Assembly: GCA_017555085.1 (NCBI GenBank)
Contig: JAFZHD010000003.1
Location: 1-37,788 of the forward strand
From: Muribaculaceae bacterium
GTDB lineage: Bacteria; Bacteroidota; Bacteroidia; Bacteroidales; Muribaculaceae
Reading direction: 5' to 3'
DNA: 37,788 nt
Notes under the pieces: model-generated
Seen by the model: only the letters and a program-made list of their open reading frames with translations
Told to the model about the DNA's origin: nothing
Databases searched by the model: none
Translations under genes and position numbers: made by a program
Shown: positions 1 to 6,972 of the stretch, in pieces
Position numbering within the stretch: position 1 is the first letter of the stretch
How the letters are laid out: each line of letters opens with the position of its first letter

Positions 1-30
1 ATGAATATATTAAAAGAAAATATTAGGCAT

Positions 31-66
31 AAATACCCCATTGGAACGCGTTCCAATGGGGTATTT
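31..66. terminator. 36-bp perfect palindrome, probable bidirectional terminator
   Basis: The sequence from 31 to 48 is the exact reverse complement of 49 to 66 (arms AAATACCCCATTGGAACG). The RNA would fold into a very long hairpin with an A-rich 5' flank and U-rich 3' flank in both directions. On the minus strand it lies downstream of tRNA-Asp, so it could end that transcript. On the plus strand it could end a gene to the left of the window. Between it and the tRNA (67-232) I see no gene. Confidence 0.7.
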
Positions 67-232
67 ATCATACTTTTTGTCTACTAAGAGTTTTTTAGTG
101 TATTTTCATCCTACTTTTTGTCCAGGTAACCGTTTCAGCGAAATGGGTGCCGACGGGTGTATGTGTCGGTGGGAAATAAAAAAGAAGAAGAAAAAATCTT
201 GCGATTACTTCCTTCTTCTCCTCTCTCCTCTG

Positions 233-306
233 CGGTATGGACGGGACTCGAACCCGCGACCCCCTGCGTGACAGGCAGGTATTCTAACCAGCTGAACTAC
301 CACACC
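233..306 (-). tRNA. tRNA-Asp (anticodon GTC)
   Basis: The reverse complement folds as a 74-nt cloverleaf. The acceptor stem pairs GGTGTGG with CCATACC and the discriminator base is G. The D arm contains AGCTGGTTAGA. The anticodon stem pairs CCTGC with GCAGG around loop CTGTCAC, giving anticodon GTC. The T arm is GCGGG-TTCGAGT-CCCGT. CCA is not encoded (CAG follows the discriminator), as is usual in Bacteroidetes. A strong promoter lies immediately upstream at 349-380. Confidence 0.97.
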
Positions 307-348
307 AGTTTTGAGTCTTGCAATTGGTGTTATTTCCGTTTTGCGATG

Positions 349-380
349 CAAAGGTACGACGACTTTTTGAACTGTGCAAA
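349..380 (-). promoter_or_regulatory. Bacteroidetes-type promoter of tRNA-Asp
   Basis: On the minus strand TTTG (377-380) is followed by 20 nt and then TACCTTTG (349-356). This matches the Bacteroidetes primary sigma consensus TTTG-N19-21-TAnnTTTG. Transcription would start near 342, about 35 nt before the mature tRNA 5' end at 306. Confidence 0.8.
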
Positions 381-469
381 CTTTTCGCAAAAAAAATGCG
401 CAAAAAAGTGATTTTTCTTCATTTTGCCGGTTTTTGATAGGGTGCTATATAATAATGTGTGTGTATTGA

Positions 470-499
470 TTGATTTTTCTGAAAAAAATTGTAAGTTTG
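470..499 (+). promoter_or_regulatory. Promoter of the DUF2851 gene
   Basis: TTG (470-472), exactly 19 nt, then TAAGTTTG (492-499) fits the Bacteroidetes promoter consensus. The predicted start point near 506 leaves a leader of only about 13 nt before the ATG at 519. Confidence 0.7.
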
Positions 500-518
500 T
501 TGAGATTTTTTGAAGAGT

Positions 519-1799
519 ATGGAAAAACTGATGCAATATGTGTGGCAACATAGGTTGTGGCCGTCGGGCGAAATGGCGACGGTTGACGGCCGCACTGTGC
601 ATGTAATAGACCCTGGCAAACTCAATACCGATGCCGGACCCGATTTTTTCAACGCCAAAGTGCGCATTGGCGATGAGATGTGGGTGGGAAATGTCGAGAT
701 ACATTACAAGGCGAGCGATTGGTTGCGCCATCACCACGACCAGGACGATGCCTATGACTCGGTGATACTACATGTGGTTGACAAAGATGATATGCCCATT
801 CGCCGTCGCAACGGCGATATAATTCCACAGTTGCGCATGCCTTGTTCGCCCGATTTTCACCAGCGATACATGCATCTTGTGGGCAGTTCGCACCACGAGT
901 TGCCTTGCCGAGATGTTATTACGCAAATACCCGATGTTCACATATCTACTTGGATTACAGCGCTTGCCGTCGAACGATTGTATCGCAAGGTAGACGGAAT
1001 AAACGCTTTGCTTGAAAGGTATTGTGGCGATTGGGAAGAGGTGTGTTACATCACGGTGGCGCGATGTCTCGGTTTTGGCGTGAACAGCGATGTGTTTGAA
1101 CGGTTGGCTCAGTCGATGCCATTGCGGTTTATGGGCAAGCACAGTGACTCGCTGTTGAGCATCGAGGCTCTGTTGTTCGGGCAGTCGGGCATGCTTGATA
1201 ATCTTGACAGTGCCGATGAATATGCCCGCAGTTTGCGTCGCGAGTATGATTTTCTTGCCAACAAGTTTTCATTGCGCCGACCTGATGGAATGATGTGGAA
1301 AATGGCGCGCATGAGACCAGCCAATTCGCCCCACCGCCGCATAGCATTTCTCGCTTCGCTCATACATGGCGGTTTTGGGCTGATGTCGCAGATATTGTCG
1401 GCCCAAGATGAGGCCCAAGCGCGCTTGCTGTTTCAGTCGCCCATGACTGGATATTGGGCCAATCATTATTCGATAGGAGTGCCCTCATCAAGGGTAATGG
1501 AGGTGTTGAGCCAATTGTCCATCAATATATTGATAATCAATGCGGTTGTACCGTTGGTGTATGCCTACGGAGCAAAGCGCGGCGATGAGGCGATGTGTGA
1601 GCGCGCCATGCAGATGTTGCAGCAACTGCCGGCCGAGCGAAACTCGGTCGTAGATATGTTTGTCAACGCGGGCATCAAGTGCCGTGATGCGCTGACATCG
1701 CAGGCTATGGTGCAGTTGCGCCGTGAGTATTGCGAGGCTCACAAATGTCTTTATTGTCGCATCGGCCACCGAATGTTGGCGGCAAAGAATGTGAAATGA
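519..1799 (+). CDS. DUF2851 family protein, function unknown
   Basis: The product is about 426 residues, which matches the DUF2851 family found widely in Bacteroidetes. The N-terminal part carries the features I associate with the family: a WQHRLW block near residue 11, then GRTVHVIDPGKLNTDAGPDF and the VGNVEIHYKASDW and HVV segments. The C-terminal end has a CLYCRIG motif with two cysteines, possibly metal-binding (inference). There is no signal peptide or membrane segment, so it should be cytoplasmic. An in-frame TTG at 510 is possible, but the ATG at 519 fits the promoter at 470-499. The next gene starts about 190 nt downstream, so this gene is probably transcribed alone or loosely linked to namZ. 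The biochemical role is not known to me. Confidence 0.9.
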   Translation: MEKLMQYVWQHRLWPSGEMATVDGRTVHVIDPGKLNTDAGPDFFNAKVRIGDEMWVGNVEIHYKASDWLRHHHDQDDAYDSVILHVVDKDDMPIRRRNGDIIPQLRMPCSPDFHQRYMHLVGSSHHELPCRDVITQIPDVHISTWITALAVERLYRKVDGINALLERYCGDWEEVCYITVARCLGFGVNSDVFERLAQSMPLRFMGKHSDSLLSIEALLFGQSGMLDNLDSADEYARSLRREYDFLANKFSLRRPDGMMWKMARMRPANSPHRRIAFLASLIHGGFGLMSQILSAQDEAQARLLFQSPMTGYWANHYSIGVPSSRVMEVLSQLSINILIINAVVPLVYAYGAKRGDEAMCERAMQMLQQLPAERNSVVDMFVNAGIKCRDALTSQAMVQLRREYCEAHKCLYCRIGHRMLAAKNVK

Positions 1800-1990
1800 T
1801 TGGCGTGGACCAAAAAGGACCCAAAATGGCCGAAGTGGTGGAATTTAGCTGGAAAAGATTGGTCAAAAAGTGATAAGTTGGTTGTAAATCCTTGTGGGTT
1901 AATAAAATTTAACAAAGAGAAACGGAAATTAAATAGCGAAAAATGTGGATTTACACTAATTTCGCACATTATTATAAAATGCATAAAAAT

Positions 1991-3163
1991 ATGAATAAAA
2001 TGAGAAATATATTGACTGTGTTGGCATTGATGCTCACAGTGGCAGTGATGTCGGCACAAGATGTCGTTGTTGGTGCTGCTCGCCTCGACCAATATGTGTC
2101 AAAACTTCAAGGTAAGCGAGTTGCGTTGCTCTCAAATCACACCGGTATGGTAGGCGATAAGCACACTCTCGACTTGATGATTGAAAACGGCATAAATGTA
2201 ACCACAATTTTCTCGCCCGAACACGGTTTTCGAGGCAAGGCCGATGCCGGTGAGCATGTAAGCAGTTCGGTTGACTCTAAAACCGGCATACCCATTGCAT
2301 CGCTTTATGACGGCAAAAAACGCATGCCTGCAAAGGCTGTGATGGATCAGATTGATATCATCGTGACTGACATTCAAGATGTTGGCCTTCGCTATTATAC
2401 CTACTATTGCACAATGACCGACTTGATGAACGCGGCCATTACCTACGGCAAAGAGTTTATGGTGCTTGACCGTCCCAACCCCAACGGCATGTATGTCGAC
2501 GGTCCGATTTTGGACATGAAATATGAATCGGGTGTGGGCCGATTGCCCTTGACTGTGGTTCATGGCATGACCTTGGGCGAAATTGCCCTTATGGCAAATG
2601 GCGAAGGTTGGCTCAAAGAAGGCAAACAAGTGCCCTTGACTGTGATTCCGTGTGAAGGTTATACCCACCAGACTCGCTATGTGTTGCCCATCGCTCCCTC
2701 GCCCAATTTGCGCGACATGAAGGCGGTGTATCTCTATGCATCAACATGCTATTTTGAAGCCACTCCCGTGAGCCTTGGCCGTGGTACCGACCATCCATTC
2801 AAAATTTATGGCCACCCCGACATGAAAGGCTGTGACTACTCGTTCACACCCCGCTCGGTTGACGGCGCAAAAAATCCTCCTCAACTCAACAACAAATGCT
2901 ATGGCCGCAACTTGTGTGACCTTAACGACGAAGATATTATAGCGGCAGGTATAAATCTTGAATATCTTATTGACGCCTATAATGGCGTAGGTATGCCTGT
3001 CGACAAGTTTTTCCGCAGTTTCTTCGAAAAACTCATTGGCGACGGTAACATCCGCACAATGATTGCCGAAGGCAAGAGCGCAGCCGAAATCAAAGCCACT
3101 TGGGCCGATGATGTTGAGGCGTTTAAGAAACAACGCCGTCCCTACTTATTGTATAAAGAATAA
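1991..3163 (+). CDS. namZ: Exo-beta-N-acetylmuramidase NamZ-like (DUF1343, GH171)
   Basis: The protein is about 390 residues and matches the DUF1343 family. Characterised members, such as Bacillus subtilis NamZ, release terminal MurNAc from the non-reducing end of peptidoglycan fragments. Visible family blocks are RVALLSNHTG near residue 45, TTIFSPEHGFRGKADAGEHV near 75, TDIQDVGLRYYTYYCTMTD near 130, DRPNPNG near 160, and LRDMKAVYLYASTCYFEATP near 235. Residues 1-20 form a signal peptide ending in MSAQ, so it is exported. The upstream in-frame codons from 1943 lack signal-peptide character; ATG 1991 gives a normal n-region, and ATG 2000 is an alternative. It is followed 27 nt later by a symporter and then a WYL regulator on the same strand, suggesting a small operon for capture and uptake of the released sugar (inference). 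Confidence 0.87.
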   Translation: MNKMRNILTVLALMLTVAVMSAQDVVVGAARLDQYVSKLQGKRVALLSNHTGMVGDKHTLDLMIENGINVTTIFSPEHGFRGKADAGEHVSSSVDSKTGIPIASLYDGKKRMPAKAVMDQIDIIVTDIQDVGLRYYTYYCTMTDLMNAAITYGKEFMVLDRPNPNGMYVDGPILDMKYESGVGRLPLTVVHGMTLGEIALMANGEGWLKEGKQVPLTVIPCEGYTHQTRYVLPIAPSPNLRDMKAVYLYASTCYFEATPVSLGRGTDHPFKIYGHPDMKGCDYSFTPRSVDGAKNPPQLNNKCYGRNLCDLNDEDIIAAGINLEYLIDAYNGVGMPVDKFFRSFFEKLIGDGNIRTMIAEGKSAAEIKATWADDVEAFKKQRRPYLLYKE

Positions 3164-3190
3164 TTCACTCTAAATCAAATAGAAACAGAT

Positions 3191-4645
3191 ATGACACCTT
3201 GGGTAGTAATTGCAACCATTATAGGATATTTCTGCGTGTTGCTTGGCATTTCGTTCCTTGCATCGCGCGGCTCTGACAACTCTACATTTTTCACAGGTAA
3301 TCGCAAAACTCCTTGGCCCATTGTTGCGTTTGCAATGATTGGTGCGGCTATCTCGGGCGTGACCTTTATTTCGGTGCCCGGTATGGTGGTAAATAGCGGA
3401 TATGGATATTTGCAGATGGTATTGGGCTTTATCGTGGGTTATTTTGTTATCGCCTACATTCTTGTGCCCATGTTCTATAAGCGCAATTTGGTGTCGATTT
3501 ATGGCTACCTTGGCGAGCGTTTCGGTACATCGACCTATAAGTCGGGTGCATGGTTCTTCTTTATCTCGAAAATGTTGGGCGCATCGGTGCGTTTCCTCGT
3601 TGTGTGCTTGGTGTTGAACACACTTGTGTTTAAGCCCCTCGGCATTCCGTTTGAGATAAATGTGCTTGTGACTATTGCCTTGATTTGGCTCTACACATTT
3701 AATGGCGGCGTGAAGGCCATCATTTGGACCGATATGCTCAAAAGTTTCTGTCTAATCATGTCGGTTGTGTTATGTATTTATTTCGTTGCCAAAGGTTTGG
3801 GATTCTCGTTTGGCGAAATGGTAAATGCCGTTGCTGCCGACAAATCATCGCAGATGTTCTTCTTTGACGACCCCAAAGCAGGTACATATTTCTGGAAACA
3901 ATTTCTTGCCGGTGTGTTCATGGTGATTGCCACTACCGGTCTTGACCAAGATATGATGCAGCGCAACCTCGCTTGCAAAGACTCAAAAGAGTCGCAAAAA
4001 AACATGATTGTGAGCGGCGTGTTGCAGTTCTTTGTGATTGCATTGTTCCTCATTCTCGGTACATTGCTCGTGATGTATCTCAACAGCCGTGGCATTGCGA
4101 TGCCCGAAAAGACCGACGAAATTTTTGGTTTGGTGGCTGCTAATCCCGAAATGCCCATCATTGTCGGCATCTTGTTTATCGTTGGCTTGATTGCGGCAGC
4201 CTATTCGGCAGCCGGTTCGGCTTTGACTTCATTGACAACATCGTTTACAGTTGATATTCTCGAAGGACAAAAACGCTTTGAAGAGTCGCGCTTGACTCGC
4301 ATTCGCAAATTTGTGCATGTGGGAATGTCGGTTGTAATGGGCCTTGTGATAATTGCATTCTATTATTTGAGCAATCAAGATGCTATCAGTGCGGTTTACA
4401 CCTTGGCGTCATATACCTACGGTCCAATCTTGGGCTTGTTTGTATTCGGCATGTTCTGCAAGCGTCGAGTAATCGACCGTCTTGTGCCGGTTGTGTGTAT
4501 CGCAGCGCCGGTTGCTTCGTGGTTTATTCAGTATTACCTCAACGAGTTGTGGCAATACAAGGTGAGTTTCGAACTATTGATTATTAATGCTTTGTTAACA
4601 GTGGTTGGTATGTTTATACTTTCGGTCGGTAAGAAACAGAACTAA
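3191..4645 (+). CDS. Sodium:solute symporter (SSS family), putative sugar importer
   Basis: A protein of 484 residues with at least twelve hydrophobic segments. It has SSS-family landmarks: an N-terminal helix, the STFFTGNRKTPW segment that precedes the first core helix, SGVTFISVPG near residue 57, an FNGGVKAIIWTDMLK block near 172, GLDQDMMQRNLACKD near 252, and AAYSAAGSALTSLTT near 337. It would use the sodium gradient to import a small solute across the inner membrane. The substrate cannot be read from the sequence. Its position directly after the exo-muramidase suggests MurNAc or a related sugar; inner-membrane MurNAc uptake is known in the related Tannerella forsythia. That assignment is inference from context. 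Confidence 0.87.
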   Translation: MTPWVVIATIIGYFCVLLGISFLASRGSDNSTFFTGNRKTPWPIVAFAMIGAAISGVTFISVPGMVVNSGYGYLQMVLGFIVGYFVIAYILVPMFYKRNLVSIYGYLGERFGTSTYKSGAWFFFISKMLGASVRFLVVCLVLNTLVFKPLGIPFEINVLVTIALIWLYTFNGGVKAIIWTDMLKSFCLIMSVVLCIYFVAKGLGFSFGEMVNAVAADKSSQMFFFDDPKAGTYFWKQFLAGVFMVIATTGLDQDMMQRNLACKDSKESQKNMIVSGVLQFFVIALFLILGTLLVMYLNSRGIAMPEKTDEIFGLVAANPEMPIIVGILFIVGLIAAAYSAAGSALTSLTTSFTVDILEGQKRFEESRLTRIRKFVHVGMSVVMGLVIIAFYYLSNQDAISAVYTLASYTYGPILGLFVFGMFCKRRVIDRLVPVVCIAAPVASWFIQYYLNELWQYKVSFELLIINALLTVVGMFILSVGKKQN

Positions 4646-4698
4646 CATCGGATATAAAACCAAAATTCATTCATAACCAAATTTTTTACTAACTAACT

Positions 4699-5637
4699 AT
4701 GCCAAAAGACCTATTCAATCGTTATGTTTGGCTCATTGACACGATTAAGCGCTATGGCAAAATAACCCGAGAGGAACTTAATGCGCGTTGGAAAAATTCG
4801 CCGTTCTCAAATGGTGAGTCATTGCCGCGTCGCACCTTTTACAATTACCGCCAAGCCATTGAAGATTTATTTCAGATTAACATTGAGTGTAACCCGTCGA
4901 CATTTGAGTATTATATCGAGGAGGGCGACATTCACAGTGAAAGTATGACCAATTGGCTGCTCAACTCGGCCGCTATGAGCAATGTGTTGAGTGATTCGCG
5001 CGAGATTTCAAACCGCATTTTCCTTGAAGAAGTGCCGTCGGCGCGTGAGTATCTGGCCGTCATTATGGACGGGCTGAAAGCCAATCGTCAAATAAAGTTT
5101 AACTACCACCCTTACACTCGCATCAATTCCACCCCCGATATTGTAGTCGAGCCCTATTTCTTGAAAATTTTCAAGCAAAGATGGTATATGACAGGCCGCA
5201 ATGTGAAGGAAGATGTTATCAAGACCTATGCGCTTGACCGCATGCGTGAAGTGACCGTGGAGCAAACCCAATTTGAAATTCCCGCAGACTTTGACGCCGA
5301 AACCTATTTCCGCGACAGTTTCGGTATCGTGTTTACCCAAGGCGAGGTAAAACGCGTCACTATCAAGGCAAGTGCGCGCCAAGCCAAGTATTTCAGAGCA
5401 TTGCCCTTACACCACTCACAACAAGAGATGATTCACGATGCCTACTCGATATTCACTTACCGATTGCGCATCACTCCCGACTTTGTTGAGGAATTGTTGT
5501 CGCACGGTCCGCAGTTGACGGTGATTGAGCCGCCCGAATTGCGCGCGATGATGGTGAACAGCTTGCAAGAAACGCTTGCCAATTATGAGAAAAACGAAAC
5601 TGCCCACGAAAAACCCGTTGGCAGCGTAATTTATTGA
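4699..5637 (+). CDS. WYL domain-containing transcriptional regulator
   Basis: The product is 312 residues. The N-terminal 80 residues look like a winged-helix DNA-binding region (RYGKITREELNARW, then the RRTFYNYRQAIEDLFQI recognition-helix area). The central part has the WYL core: IKFNYHPYTR near 131, VVEPYFLKIFKQRWYMTGRN near 150-170, and TYALDRMREV near 180. WYL domains sense small ligands or nucleic acids. A C-terminal extension around 215-290 matches the usual WYL C-terminal module. It starts 53 nt after the symporter stop on the same strand, so it probably belongs to the namZ-symporter unit and may regulate it (inference). Confidence 0.87.
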   Translation: MPKDLFNRYVWLIDTIKRYGKITREELNARWKNSPFSNGESLPRRTFYNYRQAIEDLFQINIECNPSTFEYYIEEGDIHSESMTNWLLNSAAMSNVLSDSREISNRIFLEEVPSAREYLAVIMDGLKANRQIKFNYHPYTRINSTPDIVVEPYFLKIFKQRWYMTGRNVKEDVIKTYALDRMREVTVEQTQFEIPADFDAETYFRDSFGIVFTQGEVKRVTIKASARQAKYFRALPLHHSQQEMIHDAYSIFTYRLRITPDFVEELLSHGPQLTVIEPPELRAMMVNSLQETLANYEKNETAHEKPVGSVIY

Positions 5638-5657
5638 TAAGAAAAAGAATAACATTG

Positions 5658-5690
5658 CGAGGATAGCAGTTCCTCGTTATTTAGTTTTGA
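5658..5690 (+). terminator. Possible terminator of the WYL gene
   Basis: CGAGGA (5658-5663) pairs with TCCTCG (5671-5676) and is followed by TTATTTAGTTTT. It lies about 20 nt after the WYL stop codon. The stem is only 6 bp, so it is weaker than the hairpin just downstream at 5701-5731. Confidence 0.45.
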
Positions 5691-5700
5691 TTTGACAACA

Positions 5701-5731
5701 GCAGAGGCCGATGAATTTCATCGGCCTCTGC
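5701..5731. terminator. Strong hairpin between convergent WYL gene and trmD
   Basis: GCAGAGGCCGATGAA (5701-5715) is complementary to TTCATCGGCCTCTGC (5717-5731), a stem of about 13-14 bp after allowing for a minimal loop. The plus-strand 3' flank is TATATTTTG. It sits between two convergent genes and can serve both. Confidence 0.8.
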
Positions 5732-5746
5732 TATATTTTGTGGCGT

Positions 5747-6421
5747 TTATTTCAACAAATCGGGGCGTAGTAGGCGGGTGCGTTCAAGAGCTTGCTCGTG
5801 TTTCCATTCGTCAATCTTTGCTTGGTGGCCCGAGAGGAGTATTTCGGGAACTTTCCAGCCGTTGTAGTCGGCAGGGCGTGTGTATACGGGCGGAGCGAGC
5901 AGATTGTCTTGAAACGAGTCGCTCAATGCGCTTTGTTCGTCGCCGATGGCTCCGGGAATGAGTCGAACAATAGCGTCGGCAATGATGGCAGCGGGGAGCT
6001 CTCCGCCGGTGAGTACATAGTCGCCAATAGATATTTCCTTGGTGATCAAATGTTCGCGAATGCGATAGTCTATGCCTTTGTAGTGTCCGGCAAGGATAAT
6101 GATATTGTCAAGCATTGAGAGTGAGTTTGCCATGGGCTGGTCAAATACATCACCGTCGGGCGAAGTGAATATCACCTCGTCGTAGTTGCGTTGGCTTTTA
6201 AGATGCGAGATAGCGCGGTCGATAGGCTCGATTTGCATTACCATTCCGGCTTCGCCACCAAAGGGGTAGTCGTCAACCTTGCGGTGCTTGTTGGTCGAGT
6301 AGTCACGGAGGTTGTGTACCACGATTTCGGCCAAGCCCTTGTCTTGGGCGCGTTTAAGGATAGAGCAGCCGAGGGGCGACTCCAACATTTCGGGCAGAAC
6401 GGTGAGAATATCTATGCGCAT
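5747..6421 (-). CDS. trmD: tRNA (guanine-N1)-methyltransferase TrmD
   Basis: TrmD methylates G37 of tRNAs using S-adenosylmethionine and prevents +1 frameshifting. The product is about 224 residues, near the usual length. It begins [12 protein letters not shown] and carries the family blocks [42 protein letters not shown] and [13 protein letters not shown]; the last two form the SPOUT trefoil knot that binds the methyl donor. The C-terminal helical domain ends with [21 protein letters not shown]. The open frame extends upstream to 6454, but a promoter -7 element (6452-6459) lies there, so the ATG at 6421 is the right start. It is a single gene on the minus strand, convergent with the WYL regulator. 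Confidence 0.95.
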   Translation of the reverse strand: MRIDILTVLPEMLESPLGCSILKRAQDKGLAEIVVHNLRDYSTNKHRKVDDYPFGGEAGMVMQIEPIDRAISHLKSQRNYDEVIFTSPDGDVFDQPMANSLSMLDNIIILAGHYKGIDYRIREHLITKEISIGDYVLTGGELPAAIIADAIVRLIPGAIGDEQSALSDSFQDNLLAPPVYTRPADYNGWKVPEILLSGHQAKIDEWKHEQALERTRLLRPDLLK

Positions 6422-6451
6422 ATAAAAATGATGGTGAAAATGAATTTTATG

Positions 6452-6459
6452 CAAAGGTA
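6452..6459 (-). promoter_or_regulatory. -7 element of the trmD promoter
   Basis: The minus strand reads TACCTTTG, matching TAnnTTTG, about 31 nt upstream of the trmD ATG. No clear TTTG is seen at the -33 distance. This element decides the trmD start, because the longer reading frame would begin before transcription does. Confidence 0.5.
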
Positions 6460-6782
6460 GTGATTTTGCGCGAAACTACACATTATTTATATATATAAGA
6501 GCAAACAAAATGGGTTGGGCGGCTGTGGACGGTTGTGGGGCGCGAAGGTGGATAGTGTCGAGTGGGCAAAAGCTGGTGCTTGGCCGATGGGGTAGAAATG
6601 AGTGACATTTGCCGGCGGGGTAGATGGTCGGGTGGTGTGAGGAATTATCAAAGATGGAGTAGGGCGTTGAGGTAGTAATGATGGTGTGAAAAAGAGCGTG
6701 CTTGATATGTGAAAAAATGTGTACTATCGCAAAAAATATCAAATTATAATTAACAAAACATCTTCAATCTAAAATAATGTAT
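6460..6782. other. Intergenic region trmD-susC without a supported gene
   Basis: Between the divergent trmD and SusC promoters I see no convincing gene. The stretch 6505-6710 is strongly G-rich and C-poor on the plus strand (many GGGG and GTGG runs). The open frame on the minus strand (6476-6742) is a by-product of this bias: it is Pro/His/Ser-rich and has no family resemblance. Confidence 0.5.
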
Positions 6783-6790
6783 TAGATTTG
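6783..6790 (+). promoter_or_regulatory. Probable -7 element of the SusC/SusD operon
   Basis: TAGATTTG matches the Bacteroidetes -7 consensus. No TTTG is found at -33, so an activator may be needed, or the upstream contact may be weak. The inferred transcript would start near 6797 and have a leader of about 175 nt before the SusC ATG at 6973. Within the leader ATAAG-TGT-CTTAT and CCCT-TAAAAC-AGGG can form short hairpins. The element GAAAGAAGCG at 6805-6814 recurs after the promoter at 20899-20906. Confidence 0.5.
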
Positions 6791-6972
6791 TATGAAATAT
6801 AGTGGAAAGAAGCGTCTTTTCGCTATGGCGGTGTTGCAACCAACCTGGGATAAGTGTCTTATTACCAGAAATTAACCCTATATGATTACCCTTAAAACAG
6901 GGCGGTTTTGACATCGAAAACATAAAAATGCAAGTGATAAATAACCTTGAATATAAACAAATTAAAGTAATT

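Noticed and set aside
157..411. ORFs crossing the tRNA-Asp gene on both strands
   Set aside because: They overlap the tRNA and its promoter; the translations are of low plausibility.
1800..1994. In-frame open stretch directly after the DUF2851 stop, beginning with TTG
   Set aside because: It is Lys/Trp-rich, has no start signal, resembles no family and ends in the namZ leader. Readthrough is possible but unsupported.
6476..6742. 88-codon minus-strand ORF between trmD and SusC
   Set aside because: The Pro/Ser/His-rich translation follows from G-rich opposite-strand composition; no family features.
6792..6875. 27-codon ORF (MKYSGKKRLFAMAV...) in the SusC leader
   Set aside because: Its ATG lies 2 nt after the -7 box, upstream of the expected transcription start, so this promoter would not allow its translation. 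A shorter in-frame start at 6825 exists but has no further support.
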